From a virus: 60,821 bases of DNA. The notes beneath the pieces were generated by a model. That model ran no database searches. It was not told the origin of the DNA and was given only the letters and a program-made list of their open reading frames with translations. The stretch covers positions 1-60,821 of IMG/VR virus record IMGVR_UViG_3300025030_000111; one strand, given 5' to 3'. This document shows positions 46,832 through 54,833 of this stretch, one piece after another (position 1 is the first letter of the stretch; each line of letters starts with the position of its first letter). A program made the position numbers and the translations under genes.

Positions 46832-47280
46832 GTCTGCTTCTAATTCTGTCCTCCTGTGGAATGCCAGGACAATCTAATCCTCCCAGACCGTCCCCCACTC
46901 CTATTCCTTCTCCGGCTCCTCCTCCCGTTCAATGGGTCACTCCTGAAATTGTCGATAAACTCCTTGCTCTGCCCGAGATTAATTTCGCCAGAGTACAGAG
47001 CAAGCAGGAAATCAAAGATGCCAGTGCTGCCGTCTTCAATGTTTATTATGAAGAGAACTTGGTTCGGTTTGGTAAGATCGATCTCCAAGTATTGATACTT
47101 ATATATCAGAACCAGCTAGAGCATGTCGTGGTTGAATTTAACGATCCGATCGTCTATGATAAAGTCTACCAGGGGTTGCTGGTCTATTATACATTTACGG
47201 GACGGGTTATAATCTTACCTTATGACAAGGGAGTTTTGTACTTAAGGGAGATGAGGGTGGCGTTACCTTCAGATGTCTAG
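46804..47280 (+). CDS. Lipoprotein, 158 aa
   Basis: The N-terminus MRLSSKYLLSLLLILSSCG has a basic start, hydrophobic core and lipobox LSSC, so Cys18 should be lipidated. A Pro-rich linker (PPRPSPTPIPSPAPPP) leads to a ~110-residue alpha/beta domain. Phage lipoproteins often block superinfecting phages at the receptor. No ribosome binding site stands out. Confidence 0.75.
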   Translation: MRLSSKYLLSLLLILSSCGMPGQSNPPRPSPTPIPSPAPPPVQWVTPEIVDKLLALPEINFARVQSKQEIKDASAAVFNVYYEENLVRFGKIDLQVLILIYQNQLEHVVVEFNDPIVYDKVYQGLLVYYTFTGRVIILPYDKGVLYLREMRVALPSDV

Positions 47281-47331
47281 AGCCATTATGGTAACTGCTA
47301 ATGGGCGTTATAGAGGTTACGGTATATTATT

Positions 47332-48228
47332 ATGGACGTTAGAGGGTGGGTTTTAGAAAATTTAAGCAAACCTAGATCGTTTAAAAAGTATGTCTCTGCC
47401 TGTTGCCCGTACCATAATGACTCTCGGCCCTCATGGCTCTTTTTCCTGGATTCAAATTCTGGTTATTGCAAATCTTGCGGCCATCGTTCTACCTTACCAG
47501 AGTTAATTAGTCGGATAACAGGAAAATCTTTAGCAGAGTCTCGAAAGGAGGCCCGTCAACTTGTCAGAGGAAGAGATAGTCGCCCTGTTCATAGGTCTGA
47601 TTCTCATAACGCTCGGCCTTGGGACGTTACTCTGGGGCATTATTCTGTTGATCAAGGCGTAGAATATTGGGAGTCTAGATATGTTTCGGAGATTTCTCGA
47701 CTTCGTTATCGCCTGGGCTATGACGAGACCAAAGGTGCAGTTGTCATTCCAGTTCACGACCCAAAAGGAAGACCCGTCGGATTGATCTATCGGTACACCG
47801 ACCCTAATAGTTTTAAGCGATATGAAAATACCCCCGGCTTGGAGCCCAGCAAACTCCTCTGGGGGTATCATTATTTAAAAGCGCCTAAGAGAGTCTATGT
47901 TACTGAGGGGCCGATTGATTGTATACTATTAAACCAATGTGGATATCCGGCGGTAGCTAGTTTTACCTCTAGTATTTCTAAGCCCCAGATTAGATTATTG
48001 AATAAGCTTGGGTCGGAAATCTATGTAGTTCTTGATTCAGACCGTTCAGGGCTTGAATTAGGTGACAAAATTTCAAAGATGGGGTATAATATTTGTTGTA
48101 TAGCAAAGGAAGGGGTAAAAGACGCAGCAGAAATGGTAGATAAGTTAGGGAAGATTGAACTCGAACACATCCCCGCCCACTGCTGGAGATCCTGGATCAG
48201 GCAGTCAAAAAACAAGGGTAGAAATTGA
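47332..48228 (+). CDS. DnaG-type primase with CHC2 and Toprim
   Basis: A 298-aa primase. The zinc-binding CHC2 part is CCPYHND..P....CKSCG (Cys24/25, His28, Cys46, Cys49). The Toprim core has VTEGPIDCILL (Glu) and VVLDSDRSG (DxD). It is shorter than DnaG and lacks the helicase-binding C-terminal domain, as do several phage primases. It makes primers for the polymerase behind DnaB. The ATG has a weak upstream site. Confidence 0.85.
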   Translation: MDVRGWVLENLSKPRSFKKYVSACCPYHNDSRPSWLFFLDSNSGYCKSCGHRSTLPELISRITGKSLAESRKEARQLVRGRDSRPVHRSDSHNARPWDVTLGHYSVDQGVEYWESRYVSEISRLRYRLGYDETKGAVVIPVHDPKGRPVGLIYRYTDPNSFKRYENTPGLEPSKLLWGYHYLKAPKRVYVTEGPIDCILLNQCGYPAVASFTSSISKPQIRLLNKLGSEIYVVLDSDRSGLELGDKISKMGYNICCIAKEGVKDAAEMVDKLGKIELEHIPAHCWRSWIRQSKNKGRN

Positions 48229-48676
48229 CGATGAGTTAGTTGACTTGTTTGGTATCTACTTGTCAGAGCTGAGAGCTTTTGCCAGGAAGTTTAAGAATTT
48301 TGCCTTGAGCAATATCAAGATTGAGTTTGCCATGGAGGCGGTTGAGGGGAAGAAGCTCCTCAAGTATATGGTCGCCAATGGCCTCGCCACCTCCTACTTC
48401 CGAGATCCCCAAACGAGATACCGTCCCACGGAATTCCTACTTTCACGCGGCGGCTATGGAATCAAATCTAAGTGGTGCGACGTACCTGGATGCGGAAGAG
48501 TTTATGACAGTCCAACATTTGAGCAGAAGATTTGTGCTTGTGGTAATTCAAACCTCCGGCTTGGTCATCCTTTTAGGGCAGAAGAACCTAGTAAAGACGT
48601 TGGGTGTAGTCCTACAGTGACTGTTAGATTACACGGACAGCAGAGAGCACCGCTTAAGATTAGGGGGCAAGAGTAA
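48155..48676 (+). CDS. 173-aa zinc-ribbon protein
   Basis: TTG 48155 is the longest start, and the true start may be later. A helical part (LYLSELRAFARKFKNFALSN) is followed by WCDVPGCGRVYDSPTFEQKICACGN, a zinc ribbon like those in translation- or replication-linked proteins. It overlaps the primase end by 74 bp. Confidence 0.6.
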   Translation: MNSNTSPPTAGDPGSGSQKTRVEIDDELVDLFGIYLSELRAFARKFKNFALSNIKIEFAMEAVEGKKLLKYMVANGLATSYFRDPQTRYRPTEFLLSRGGYGIKSKWCDVPGCGRVYDSPTFEQKICACGNSNLRLGHPFRAEEPSKDVGCSPTVTVRLHGQQRAPLKIRGQE

Positions 48677-48885
48677 TGTCAAATAGACAAGGTGAGATTT
48701 TATTTCTTACTAGGAGGGTGAAAGATTTGAGACTATGGCTCGAAGAGGCTGAGGATAGGTTGAGTTATTTGATTAAAGCCGATTTAGAAGAAGTAGCGGC
48801 AAGAAAGAACACTGAGAATTACATATGGAACACAGGCGGTATTGTGACACGGATGATACTTCTATTCAGAGGTTATAGGCCATGA
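48676..48885 (+). CDS. 69-aa protein, paralogue of 49428-49613
   Basis: Its C-terminal half (ADLEEVAARKNTENYIWNTGGI...RGYRP) is nearly the same as in the 61-aa gene at 49428, so the two arose by duplication. Coiled-coil N-terminus. Function unknown. Overlaps both neighbours. Confidence 0.65.
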   Translation: MSNRQGEILFLTRRVKDLRLWLEEAEDRLSYLIKADLEEVAARKNTENYIWNTGGIVTRMILLFRGYRP

Positions 48886-49241
48886 GCATTAAATTTGAAG
48901 ATGTTGGTATTGCGAACATCAAAAGTAATGACCGAGAACTGATCGAAATCTATACGTCAGAGGGAACGATTATTCTAACTCAGTTTCAGGCATTGTTACT
49001 GGCCGATAGATTAGAGTATCTAGTTCGAGGCCATGCTACTTTTTCTGGCGGAGAGAGAGTAATCGATCAAGGAGGAACTAAGTGTCACTGTGGGGCGGGG
49101 GAATTACAAACTTTTTACAAATACGACAAGCTCCATTATGAAAATTATTACCAAAAGAGCGGCAATGAGGGCGTTTTCTGTTCTTCGTGTAGTTCTTATT
49201 TCCCCAGGTATGTTGTAGAGGATGTCAAGGATGACGTGTAA
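48882..49241 (+). CDS. Zinc-ribbon protein, 119 aa
   Basis: An N-terminal beta part (IEIYTSEGTIILTQFQALLL) leads to CHCGAGELQTFYKYDKL...VFCSSCSSYFPRY, two Cys pairs in ribbon spacing. Function unknown. Coupled by ATGA. Confidence 0.65.
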   Translation: MSIKFEDVGIANIKSNDRELIEIYTSEGTIILTQFQALLLADRLEYLVRGHATFSGGERVIDQGGTKCHCGAGELQTFYKYDKLHYENYYQKSGNEGVFCSSCSSYFPRYVVEDVKDDV

Positions 49242-49431
49242 TCATAACTGGGTATACTCCTCTCGTATTTTGACCTCTTCTCCGGCACAGCAAGACCGAA
49301 TCTGTAGATATTGCGGGCTGAGGGATCGGGTTCGGCAAGGAGAGATTTGGCCCAACGAGTACGACCATCTTCTGAAAAAATTTCACCCTCCTATTGACAG
49401 TTCTATAGACAATTCTACACAAACTTCATGA
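49222..49431 (+). CDS. Zinc-ribbon protein, 69 aa
   Basis: CNHNWVYSS...RICRYCGLRDRV gives C-x-H and C-x2-C ligands, like small phage zinc ribbons. Starts at ATG 49222 or 49231. Its end overlaps the next ATG. Confidence 0.6.
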   Translation: MSRMTCNHNWVYSSRILTSSPAQQDRICRYCGLRDRVRQGEIWPNEYDHLLKKFHPPIDSSIDNSTQTS

Positions 49432-49613
49432 CAACGGTTGATAGGATTTTAGAGGCTGCACGAAGAATGTTGGAGGCCGAGAAGGAATTAACTGATTTAG
49501 TTAGGGCTGATGTAGAAGAAGTCGTGGCTAGGAAAAACGCTGAAAATCGTAAGTGGAACACGGGCGGAATTTTAGCTAGGTTGGGTCTTATTCTGAGGGG
49601 CTATCGACCGTGA
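49428..49613 (+). CDS. 61-aa protein, paralogue of 48676-48885
   Basis: Shares ADVEEVVARKNAENRKWNTGG and RGYRP with the neighbour gene. The two copies flank the two zinc-ribbon genes. Coiled N-terminus. Function unknown. Confidence 0.6.
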   Translation: MTTVDRILEAARRMLEAEKELTDLVRADVEEVVARKNAENRKWNTGGILARLGLILRGYRP

Positions 49614-49975
49614 CGGTAGATTTCCTTCCCTACCTTAAGAGAAAGCTGATTCGGGAGTTGATAACAATTTGCTCAGAAGTGATGACTGAGTGGATAGCAG
49701 AGGACGATCAACCCAGACAGTTAAAAAATCTTAATAATCATTTTGAGCAGCTAGATCTGCGGGCGATTAAGAATTTGATCTCAGATGCAGAAGGGTTGAA
49801 AAATTTTATTAATATACAATTTACCAACGGCAGAGTATGCTTAGGATGTAGAAACTTAACAAGTAGGGGCCTGTGCAAAGTCTGGGATGAAAGCCGAAGT
49901 TGTTGGTCGTCATGTTCTAAGTTTGAGAGCAGGGAAGATGGTCCAGAAGGCCCGGATTCAAACCGCTACGCCTAA
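49610..49975 (+). CDS. Unknown 121-aa protein with Cys cluster
   Basis: GTG start overlapping the previous TGA. Helical, then CLGCRNLTSRGLCKVWDESRSCWSSC, four or five Cys that may bind metal. It overlaps ruvC by about 38 bp. Confidence 0.55.
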   Translation: MTVDFLPYLKRKLIRELITICSEVMTEWIAEDDQPRQLKNLNNHFEQLDLRAIKNLISDAEGLKNFINIQFTNGRVCLGCRNLTSRGLCKVWDESRSCWSSCSKFESREDGPEGPDSNRYA

Positions 49976-50531
49976 GAGCCGAGAAGAGATTGAAGCCCTG
50001 ATTCCGTTGCTTCCAAAGGACTTTGGGATTGTCTCGATAGATCAATCGTACAGTTGTACGGGCCTTTGTTTCGTAGACAGGCTTGGAATGGTCTATGACA
50101 CAATCATTCCGCGTAAGACTTTGGGCGTAGGAAGGCTATTAGAAATTGAATCTCGTCTGGTGGGATTTTTGAAACTGCACAGAGCCTCGGTGGTGGTCAT
50201 GGAGGGGTACTCAAGAAATTCTCAACATAGGAGAGAGGAGGCGGGCGAATGTTCGGGAGTTGTTAAATTATTGTTGTACCGTATGCAGATACCCACCTAT
50301 GTAATTTCCCCGCTTTCCGCCAAGTTGTTTATGACGGGGAAAGGAAACGCTAAGAAGGAAGAGATGGTTGCTGCTTGTTCGCTCACTCCCCGGCTTATTA
50401 AAGAGGGTAGGAGTAGGCAGGTTCAGGAGGCGATAGCGGACAGTTATGCCCTGGCTCTTTCGTGTTTATCAATTTTGACTGATCCGGAATCCGCCGTTAA
50501 GTTTACGAAAGTGGTAACAAGTGAGCGTTAA
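49938..50531 (+). CDS. ruvC: RuvC-like Holliday junction resolvase
   Basis: A 197-aa protein. FGIVSIDQSYSCTGLCFVD carries the first catalytic Asp, VVVMEGYSRNSQ the Glu, and EAIADSYALALSCL the last Asp, the RuvC order. KGNAKKEEM matches the conserved basic helix. It resolves recombination and replication intermediates. ATG 49938 behind GCAGGGAAG. Confidence 0.85.
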   Translation: MVQKARIQTATPKSREEIEALIPLLPKDFGIVSIDQSYSCTGLCFVDRLGMVYDTIIPRKTLGVGRLLEIESRLVGFLKLHRASVVVMEGYSRNSQHRREEAGECSGVVKLLLYRMQIPTYVISPLSAKLFMTGKGNAKKEEMVAACSLTPRLIKEGRSRQVQEAIADSYALALSCLSILTDPESAVKFTKVVTSER

Positions 50532-50715
50532 TTTTAATTACTATCCTCAAGAGCCAAAGGATTTCAAGACCGGAAGGTGTGTCCTCCCCTGTCTTGACTG
50601 TCGGGAGCTGGAACTGGAAATTTTAAGACTCAAATTGGAGTTAGCGGAACAAAAAATTGCTTTGAAGTCGCTTCAAAAAAGTGCTAGGATAGAGGAACAA
50701 GAAAATAAACAGTAG
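50521..50715 (+). CDS. Unknown 64-aa coiled-coil protein
   Basis: GTG start overlapping the ruvC stop. CVLPCLDCRELELEILRLKLELAEQ: a Cys pair followed by a coiled coil. It ends before a terminator. Confidence 0.6.
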   Translation: MSVNFNYYPQEPKDFKTGRCVLPCLDCRELELEILRLKLELAEQKIALKSLQKSARIEEQENKQ

Positions 50716-50788
50716 GAGACTGAGCTATATGGATTTAAAGGGTCGGAACATCCTTACTATATTCTTATAGCCTGTCTGCCGGGTCAAT

Positions 50789-50824
50789 CGGCCATCCCTT
50801 ACCAGGGTGGCCGGTTTTGTTTTC
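50789..50824 (+). terminator. Terminator before nrdJ
   Basis: CGGCCATCCC and GGGTGGCCG form a stem with a bulged T, followed by GTTTTGTTTT. It separates the RuvC unit from the ribonucleotide reductase. Confidence 0.75.
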
Positions 50825-50867
50825 TGAGGTATTTTACAAGCATTTTTTCAACTTCGGAGGCTATCTT

Positions 50868-52520
50868 ATGGTACAGGCTCTTTCATCCTTTCATACTAAG
50901 TTTGCAGAGAATATTTTTTATACTAAGTACGCACATGGACCAAGAGACACCTGGGAGGCTTTGGCAGATAGGTTAGTAGACGACGTTTGTGGAACGAACG
51001 GTCGGGACTTTACGACTCCTCTTCTCTCGCAAGAAGAAATCAAGGAGTTGAAGCGCCTTATTCGAGAGAAGAAGTTTGTCCCTGGGGGGCGCTACCTATA
51101 CTATGCCGGAAGGGCTTCCCACGCCTTCAATAACTGTCTGTTGCTTAAAGCGGAGGAGGACACAAGAGAAGAATGGGGGGCGCTAATTCATCGAGCTTCT
51201 GATTGTTTGATGGCGGGGGCGGGAATAGGAGTCAATTATTCTATTCTTCGTCCTAGAGGAACGCCCTTAATTCGTACGGGGGGAGCCGCGTCTGGGCCTG
51301 TTCCTTTAATGTGCTCAGTTAATGAGGTAGGGCGAAATGTAAAACAGGGGGGCGGAAGAAGATCTGCCATTTGGGCCGGGTTGAACTGGCAACACGGAGA
51401 TATTTTTGAGTTCACCTATGCCAAGAATTGGTCAGAGGCCGTGAGACGCCTAAAAGAGGAAGATTTTAACTTTCCGGCTCAACTCGACATGACAAACATT
51501 AGTGTTTGCTGGGATACCGCCTTCATTGAAGGCTATAAGAAGACGGGAAAGCTTCCAAAAATTTGGTACGACAGTGTGAAACAAATGCTGAAAACGGCAG
51601 AGCCCGGCCACTCTTATGATTTCTACAAGAACGAAATCTATAACTGTCGAAATGCCTGTGCAGAGGTGGTCTCAGCAGATGACAGCGATATTTGTAATTT
51701 AGGTAGTGTTAACATCGGGGCAATCGATTCTTTAGGGGAGCTTGTCTATGTTGTTGAGCTAGCGGCGAAATTTTTGGTTTGCGGGACGGTTCGAGCCGAT
51801 TTGCCGTATCAGAAGGTTTATAAAGTTAGGGAGAAGAATAGGAGAATCGGGCTAGGGCTGATGGGGATACATGCCTGGTTAATCAAGCGGGGGTATAAAT
51901 ACGAGGTAGTGCCAGAGCTGCATGATTGGTTATTGGAATATAGGTATCATTCGGAGTACGGGGCTAAAGAGCTTTGCGATGATCTGGGCATCTCTAGACC
52001 AATTGCTTATCGGTCTATCGCACCGACCGGCACAATTTCTATTTTGGCCTCTACTACCACGGGGATTGAACCTCTCTTTGCCACGGCCTACAAACGGCGC
52101 TATATTGTAGAAGGAAACACTTGGAAGTATGAATATGTCATTGATGCTACCGCTCAACAGCTCATTAATGAAACTGGGGCAGACCCAGACAAGATTGAGA
52201 CAGCTTACTCTTTGGCAGGAGATCCGGAGCGGCGAATTAGATTTCAAGCAGATGTTCAGGACTACGTGGACATGGCAATTTCAAGCACAATTAATTTACC
52301 TGCCTGGGGAACTCCCATGAATAATGATGACACGGCAAAAGATTTTGCTGAGCTGTTAGCTAAGTATGCTCATCGTTTGCGTGGGTTTACTGCCTATCCG
52401 GATGGGGCTAGAGGGGGCCAGCCAATTACTGAGGTTTCGTATTCTTATGCTAGGGGTAAAGAAGGAGTAGTCTACGAGGAAAACGAGGAGGCGTGTAAGT
52501 CGGGGGTGTGCGGCGTCTAG
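50868..52520 (+). CDS. nrdJ: Class II (adenosylcobalamin-dependent) ribonucleotide reductase
   Basis: A 550-aa monomeric-type reductase, shorter than most. FNNCLL holds the first redox Cys (Cys90). N262-A-C264-A-E266 is the radical-site N-x-C-x-E, and Cys276 in CNLGSVN is its redox partner. The C-terminal CKSGVCGV is the reducing pair. RSIAPTGTISILASTTTGIEPLF is the phosphate-binding loop. It turns ribonucleotides into deoxynucleotides without oxygen, using B12 that the host must supply. ATG 50868 behind CGGAGG. Confidence 0.92.
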   Translation: MVQALSSFHTKFAENIFYTKYAHGPRDTWEALADRLVDDVCGTNGRDFTTPLLSQEEIKELKRLIREKKFVPGGRYLYYAGRASHAFNNCLLLKAEEDTREEWGALIHRASDCLMAGAGIGVNYSILRPRGTPLIRTGGAASGPVPLMCSVNEVGRNVKQGGGRRSAIWAGLNWQHGDIFEFTYAKNWSEAVRRLKEEDFNFPAQLDMTNISVCWDTAFIEGYKKTGKLPKIWYDSVKQMLKTAEPGHSYDFYKNEIYNCRNACAEVVSADDSDICNLGSVNIGAIDSLGELVYVVELAAKFLVCGTVRADLPYQKVYKVREKNRRIGLGLMGIHAWLIKRGYKYEVVPELHDWLLEYRYHSEYGAKELCDDLGISRPIAYRSIAPTGTISILASTTTGIEPLFATAYKRRYIVEGNTWKYEYVIDATAQQLINETGADPDKIETAYSLAGDPERRIRFQADVQDYVDMAISSTINLPAWGTPMNNDDTAKDFAELLAKYAHRLRGFTAYPDGARGGQPITEVSYSYARGKEGVVYEENEEACKSGVCGV

Positions 52521-52566
52521 ACAGAAAATGTAATATACGTTATTCTAGAGAGGGAGGGTTTTAGGC

Positions 52567-52944
52567 GTGAGGCTGTATAAAATCGAGGGGGGAAAGTATA
52601 ACCTAGAACTGGGCTCCTCCACAGACATGCGAGATTTTTACCCAACTCCATACGGAACGATATTTTCAGAAAAGTTACTGGATAGTATCGTTGAGCAATA
52701 CAGTGAGCTTAAAAAGGGAGGCCCTAAGTTTCCCGCCGCGTGGCATATCGAGGGCAAGCTGATTGTTGATACCGAAACGGGGGCGGCGGTCTGGGGCGAT
52801 GATTGGGAGCTGTCATCGTTAGATTGTTTATGTACGATTATGAATTTAGTATATGCTAAAATCAAAAGTGAGCAGTCTGATAAGGTGGATCAGAGGAAAG
52901 CTTGTGCCCGCTCGGGCGCGAGTGGATTGGGGAGTGTTCGATAA
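52567..52944 (+). CDS. Unknown 125-aa protein
   Basis: GTG start behind AGGGAGGG. Contains FPAAWHIEGKLIVDTETGAAVWGDDWE, a hairpin-like pattern. Located between nrdJ and dut, but no family recognised. Confidence 0.6.
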   Translation: MRLYKIEGGKYNLELGSSTDMRDFYPTPYGTIFSEKLLDSIVEQYSELKKGGPKFPAAWHIEGKLIVDTETGAAVWGDDWELSSLDCLCTIMNLVYAKIKSEQSDKVDQRKACARSGASGLGSVR

Positions 52945-52945
52945 A

Positions 52946-53377
52946 ATGCAAGAAATTCCAGTTGGGTTTAAGAAGCTTGTTCCAGAGGCCAAGTTACCGA
53001 CGATTGCCCATCCTGGAGATGCCGGGATGGATCTCTACTGTGTCGGCCCCACCTTTGTCCCTGTAGGCGGAGCCCCAACGCTTATCTCGACAGGTATTGC
53101 TGTGGATCTTCATCCCATGTACTGGGGTCTGATCAAGAGTAAGTCGGGATTGGCTGCGAAAGGGTTGGATGTCGGAGCAGGCGTGGTTGATGTAGGCTAC
53201 TCCGGAGAAATTAAGGTCGTGATGTTTAATCATTCTGGTTCTGGGTATCAGTTTAAAGCAGGGGATAAGATTGCACAGTTAATTCTGATTCCCTATGTTC
53301 CGACACGGATCTATGAGGTCGAGCATCTGAAGAAGTCTCAACGCGGGGCTTCTGGTTTTGGGAGTTCGGGCCGGTGA
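52946..53377 (+). CDS. dut: dUTPase (trimeric type)
   Basis: A 143-aa enzyme. Motif 1 is DAGMDLYC, motif 2 IKSKSGLA, motif 3 GVVDVGYSGEIKVV, motif 4 KIAQLILIP, and motif 5 RGASGFGSSG. It hydrolyses dUTP to dUMP, keeping uracil out of DNA and feeding dTMP synthesis. ATG 52946 follows GGGGAG. Next to nrdJ, as expected for a nucleotide module. Confidence 0.93.
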   Translation: MQEIPVGFKKLVPEAKLPTIAHPGDAGMDLYCVGPTFVPVGGAPTLISTGIAVDLHPMYWGLIKSKSGLAAKGLDVGAGVVDVGYSGEIKVVMFNHSGSGYQFKAGDKIAQLILIPYVPTRIYEVEHLKKSQRGASGFGSSGR

Positions 53378-53628
53378 GTATGACAAAGCTCGAATTGTAC
53401 GACGTGGTTTTCAAGCCCAATGAGAGATCATTTTTTGGCCGAGAGGTTCTATCAATTCGTGTAACTGTGCCCCATTATTCAGATATATCGGATACAGTAA
53501 GAAGGGCTTATTTGGCGGCAGAGTTGGAGGTCATCGATTCGCCAGTCACCTATATGGAAAATAAAATAGAGGACGTGAGGAAGTACGTCCTGGAGTCTTT
53601 GACTCGTTCTGGTCATGTTTATATTTAA
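53374..53628 (+). CDS. Unknown 84-aa protein
   Basis: GTG 53374 or ATG 53380. Strands and helices in mixed order. No family recognised. Coupled to dut. Confidence 0.55.
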   Translation: MSMTKLELYDVVFKPNERSFFGREVLSIRVTVPHYSDISDTVRRAYLAAELEVIDSPVTYMENKIEDVRKYVLESLTRSGHVYI

Positions 53629-53640
53629 AGGAGAAAAATT

Positions 53641-53775
53641 ATGCTAGGCTTTGATTTAGACCCGGCGACGTTAGACACGCTATGGAAGGCGGCGGTCTCA
53701 ATTCTGTCTGGGGTTGGTGTGCTCTGGTCGTTCTTCCAGCATAAAACCTTGAAGACCAAGGTGGACAAAGAGTAG
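53641..53775 (+). CDS. 44-aa single-span membrane peptide
   Basis: AAAGGAG site. One helix (LWKAAVSILSGVGVLWSFF) with a Lys-rich C-terminus (HKTLKTKVDKE), an arrangement seen in tiny holin or spanin-like proteins. Function not shown. Confidence 0.55.
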   Translation: MLGFDLDPATLDTLWKAAVSILSGVGVLWSFFQHKTLKTKVDKE

Positions 53776-53817
53776 GTTAAGAACGTAGCTCTAACGCTAC
53801 CGAATTAGGGGTGATTG

Positions 53818-54141
53818 ATGCGCCAGATTCAACCGGATCACGTCCTTCAATTTGACGTAGAGGTGATCCAGACAGCGACTCCTGAAGATTTTCTCAAAGA
53901 GGAGTTAGATTTCGGAGGTACGTTTGATGATGTTGAAGAGTGGCGTGCTTACAGTCTGGCGATGGCCAAAGCCTATCCAGAAGGGATCACCGCCGCCTAC
54001 TTTAATCAATCTCTGGAGCAATACCACTTCAACAAATCAATTGCTAATTTGGAGAAGTATGGGTTGATCCGGATTTCGGAGGATGAAGAGGGCCGGGACA
54101 CTTATCAAATTGATCCAAATGTGAAAATTATAGGAGATTAA
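53818..54141 (+). CDS. Unknown 107-aa acidic protein
   Basis: ATG 53818 behind AGGGGTGA. The KSIANLEKYGLIRISEDEEGRDTYQ end looks like a winged-helix wing, so it may be a small regulator. Not certain. Confidence 0.55.
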   Translation: MRQIQPDHVLQFDVEVIQTATPEDFLKEELDFGGTFDDVEEWRAYSLAMAKAYPEGITAAYFNQSLEQYHFNKSIANLEKYGLIRISEDEEGRDTYQIDPNVKIIGD

Positions 54142-54144
54142 ATC

Positions 54145-54576
54145 TTGGCAAATGGTGATATTTCTTGTGCATTGACAATATCAGGGACTACAAGTAACGG
54201 CGAAACGATTAAAGGACTGACCAACACGAAGACTTACTCTAGTATCGCGGGGGTGTATGAGAGGACTCTCTCAGTTGATACCACGGCCAGAACTGTTATT
54301 GTCATTGATGCTACTAATGTGGACGGGGACGCTCTCGCCGCATTGAACTTCTTCGCCGTGAAAAATACCCACGCTTCCGTGGCCATAAGGGTAGGCTTAG
54401 TATCGGCAACGGACACTGTTTTCATTCAGGTAGACGCAGGAGAGTCTTTTATCTTAGGTTCGGATCAGATTGATGCCAATGTTACAGGAGCCGCCTACAG
54501 TGCAATGGTTGCCATTACCTCAATCACACTTACTGCGGCCAGCGGGTCTGTTGTGGCGGGAGTTATTGCATTTTGA
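54145..54576 (+). CDS. Possible virion protein, 143 aa beta-rich
   Basis: TTG start behind AGGAG. Composed of Thr/Ser/Ala/Val-rich strands with few charged residues (ITSITLTAASGSVVAGVIAF at the end), the style of phage head fibre or decoration proteins. No family match. It lies in a small-gene run, away from other structural genes. Confidence 0.55.
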   Translation: MANGDISCALTISGTTSNGETIKGLTNTKTYSSIAGVYERTLSVDTTARTVIVIDATNVDGDALAALNFFAVKNTHASVAIRVGLVSATDTVFIQVDAGESFILGSDQIDANVTGAAYSAMVAITSITLTAASGSVVAGVIAF

Positions 54577-54833
54577 TCTCTGAATTAGAATTACTTCGGC
54601 GGCCCCTGTTGAAACCTTATTTTTATTTTCAGGGTCGAGATGATAATGATAAGTGGTTTCCTCCGGATTATTTAGAAGCTGAAGATTGGGAGGGGGCGCT
54701 AAAGATAATGCAACACTTGTCTAAACAGTTTCAGGCCCCTCTTATTGAGAATGAGAAAGAGTGGGTACTTGAACAGTCTTTTGACGATTGTGGGGGCGGC
54801 ACAAGATATGTACTGAAGAAAACGGATCAATAA
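54573..54833 (+). CDS. Unknown 86-aa protein
   Basis: TTG start overlapping the previous stop. Acidic, Trp-rich with a helix. No family recognised. Its TAA overlaps the next ATG. Confidence 0.55.
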   Translation: MISELELLRRPLLKPYFYFQGRDDNDKWFPPDYLEAEDWEGALKIMQHLSKQFQAPLIENEKEWVLEQSFDDCGGGTRYVLKKTDQ

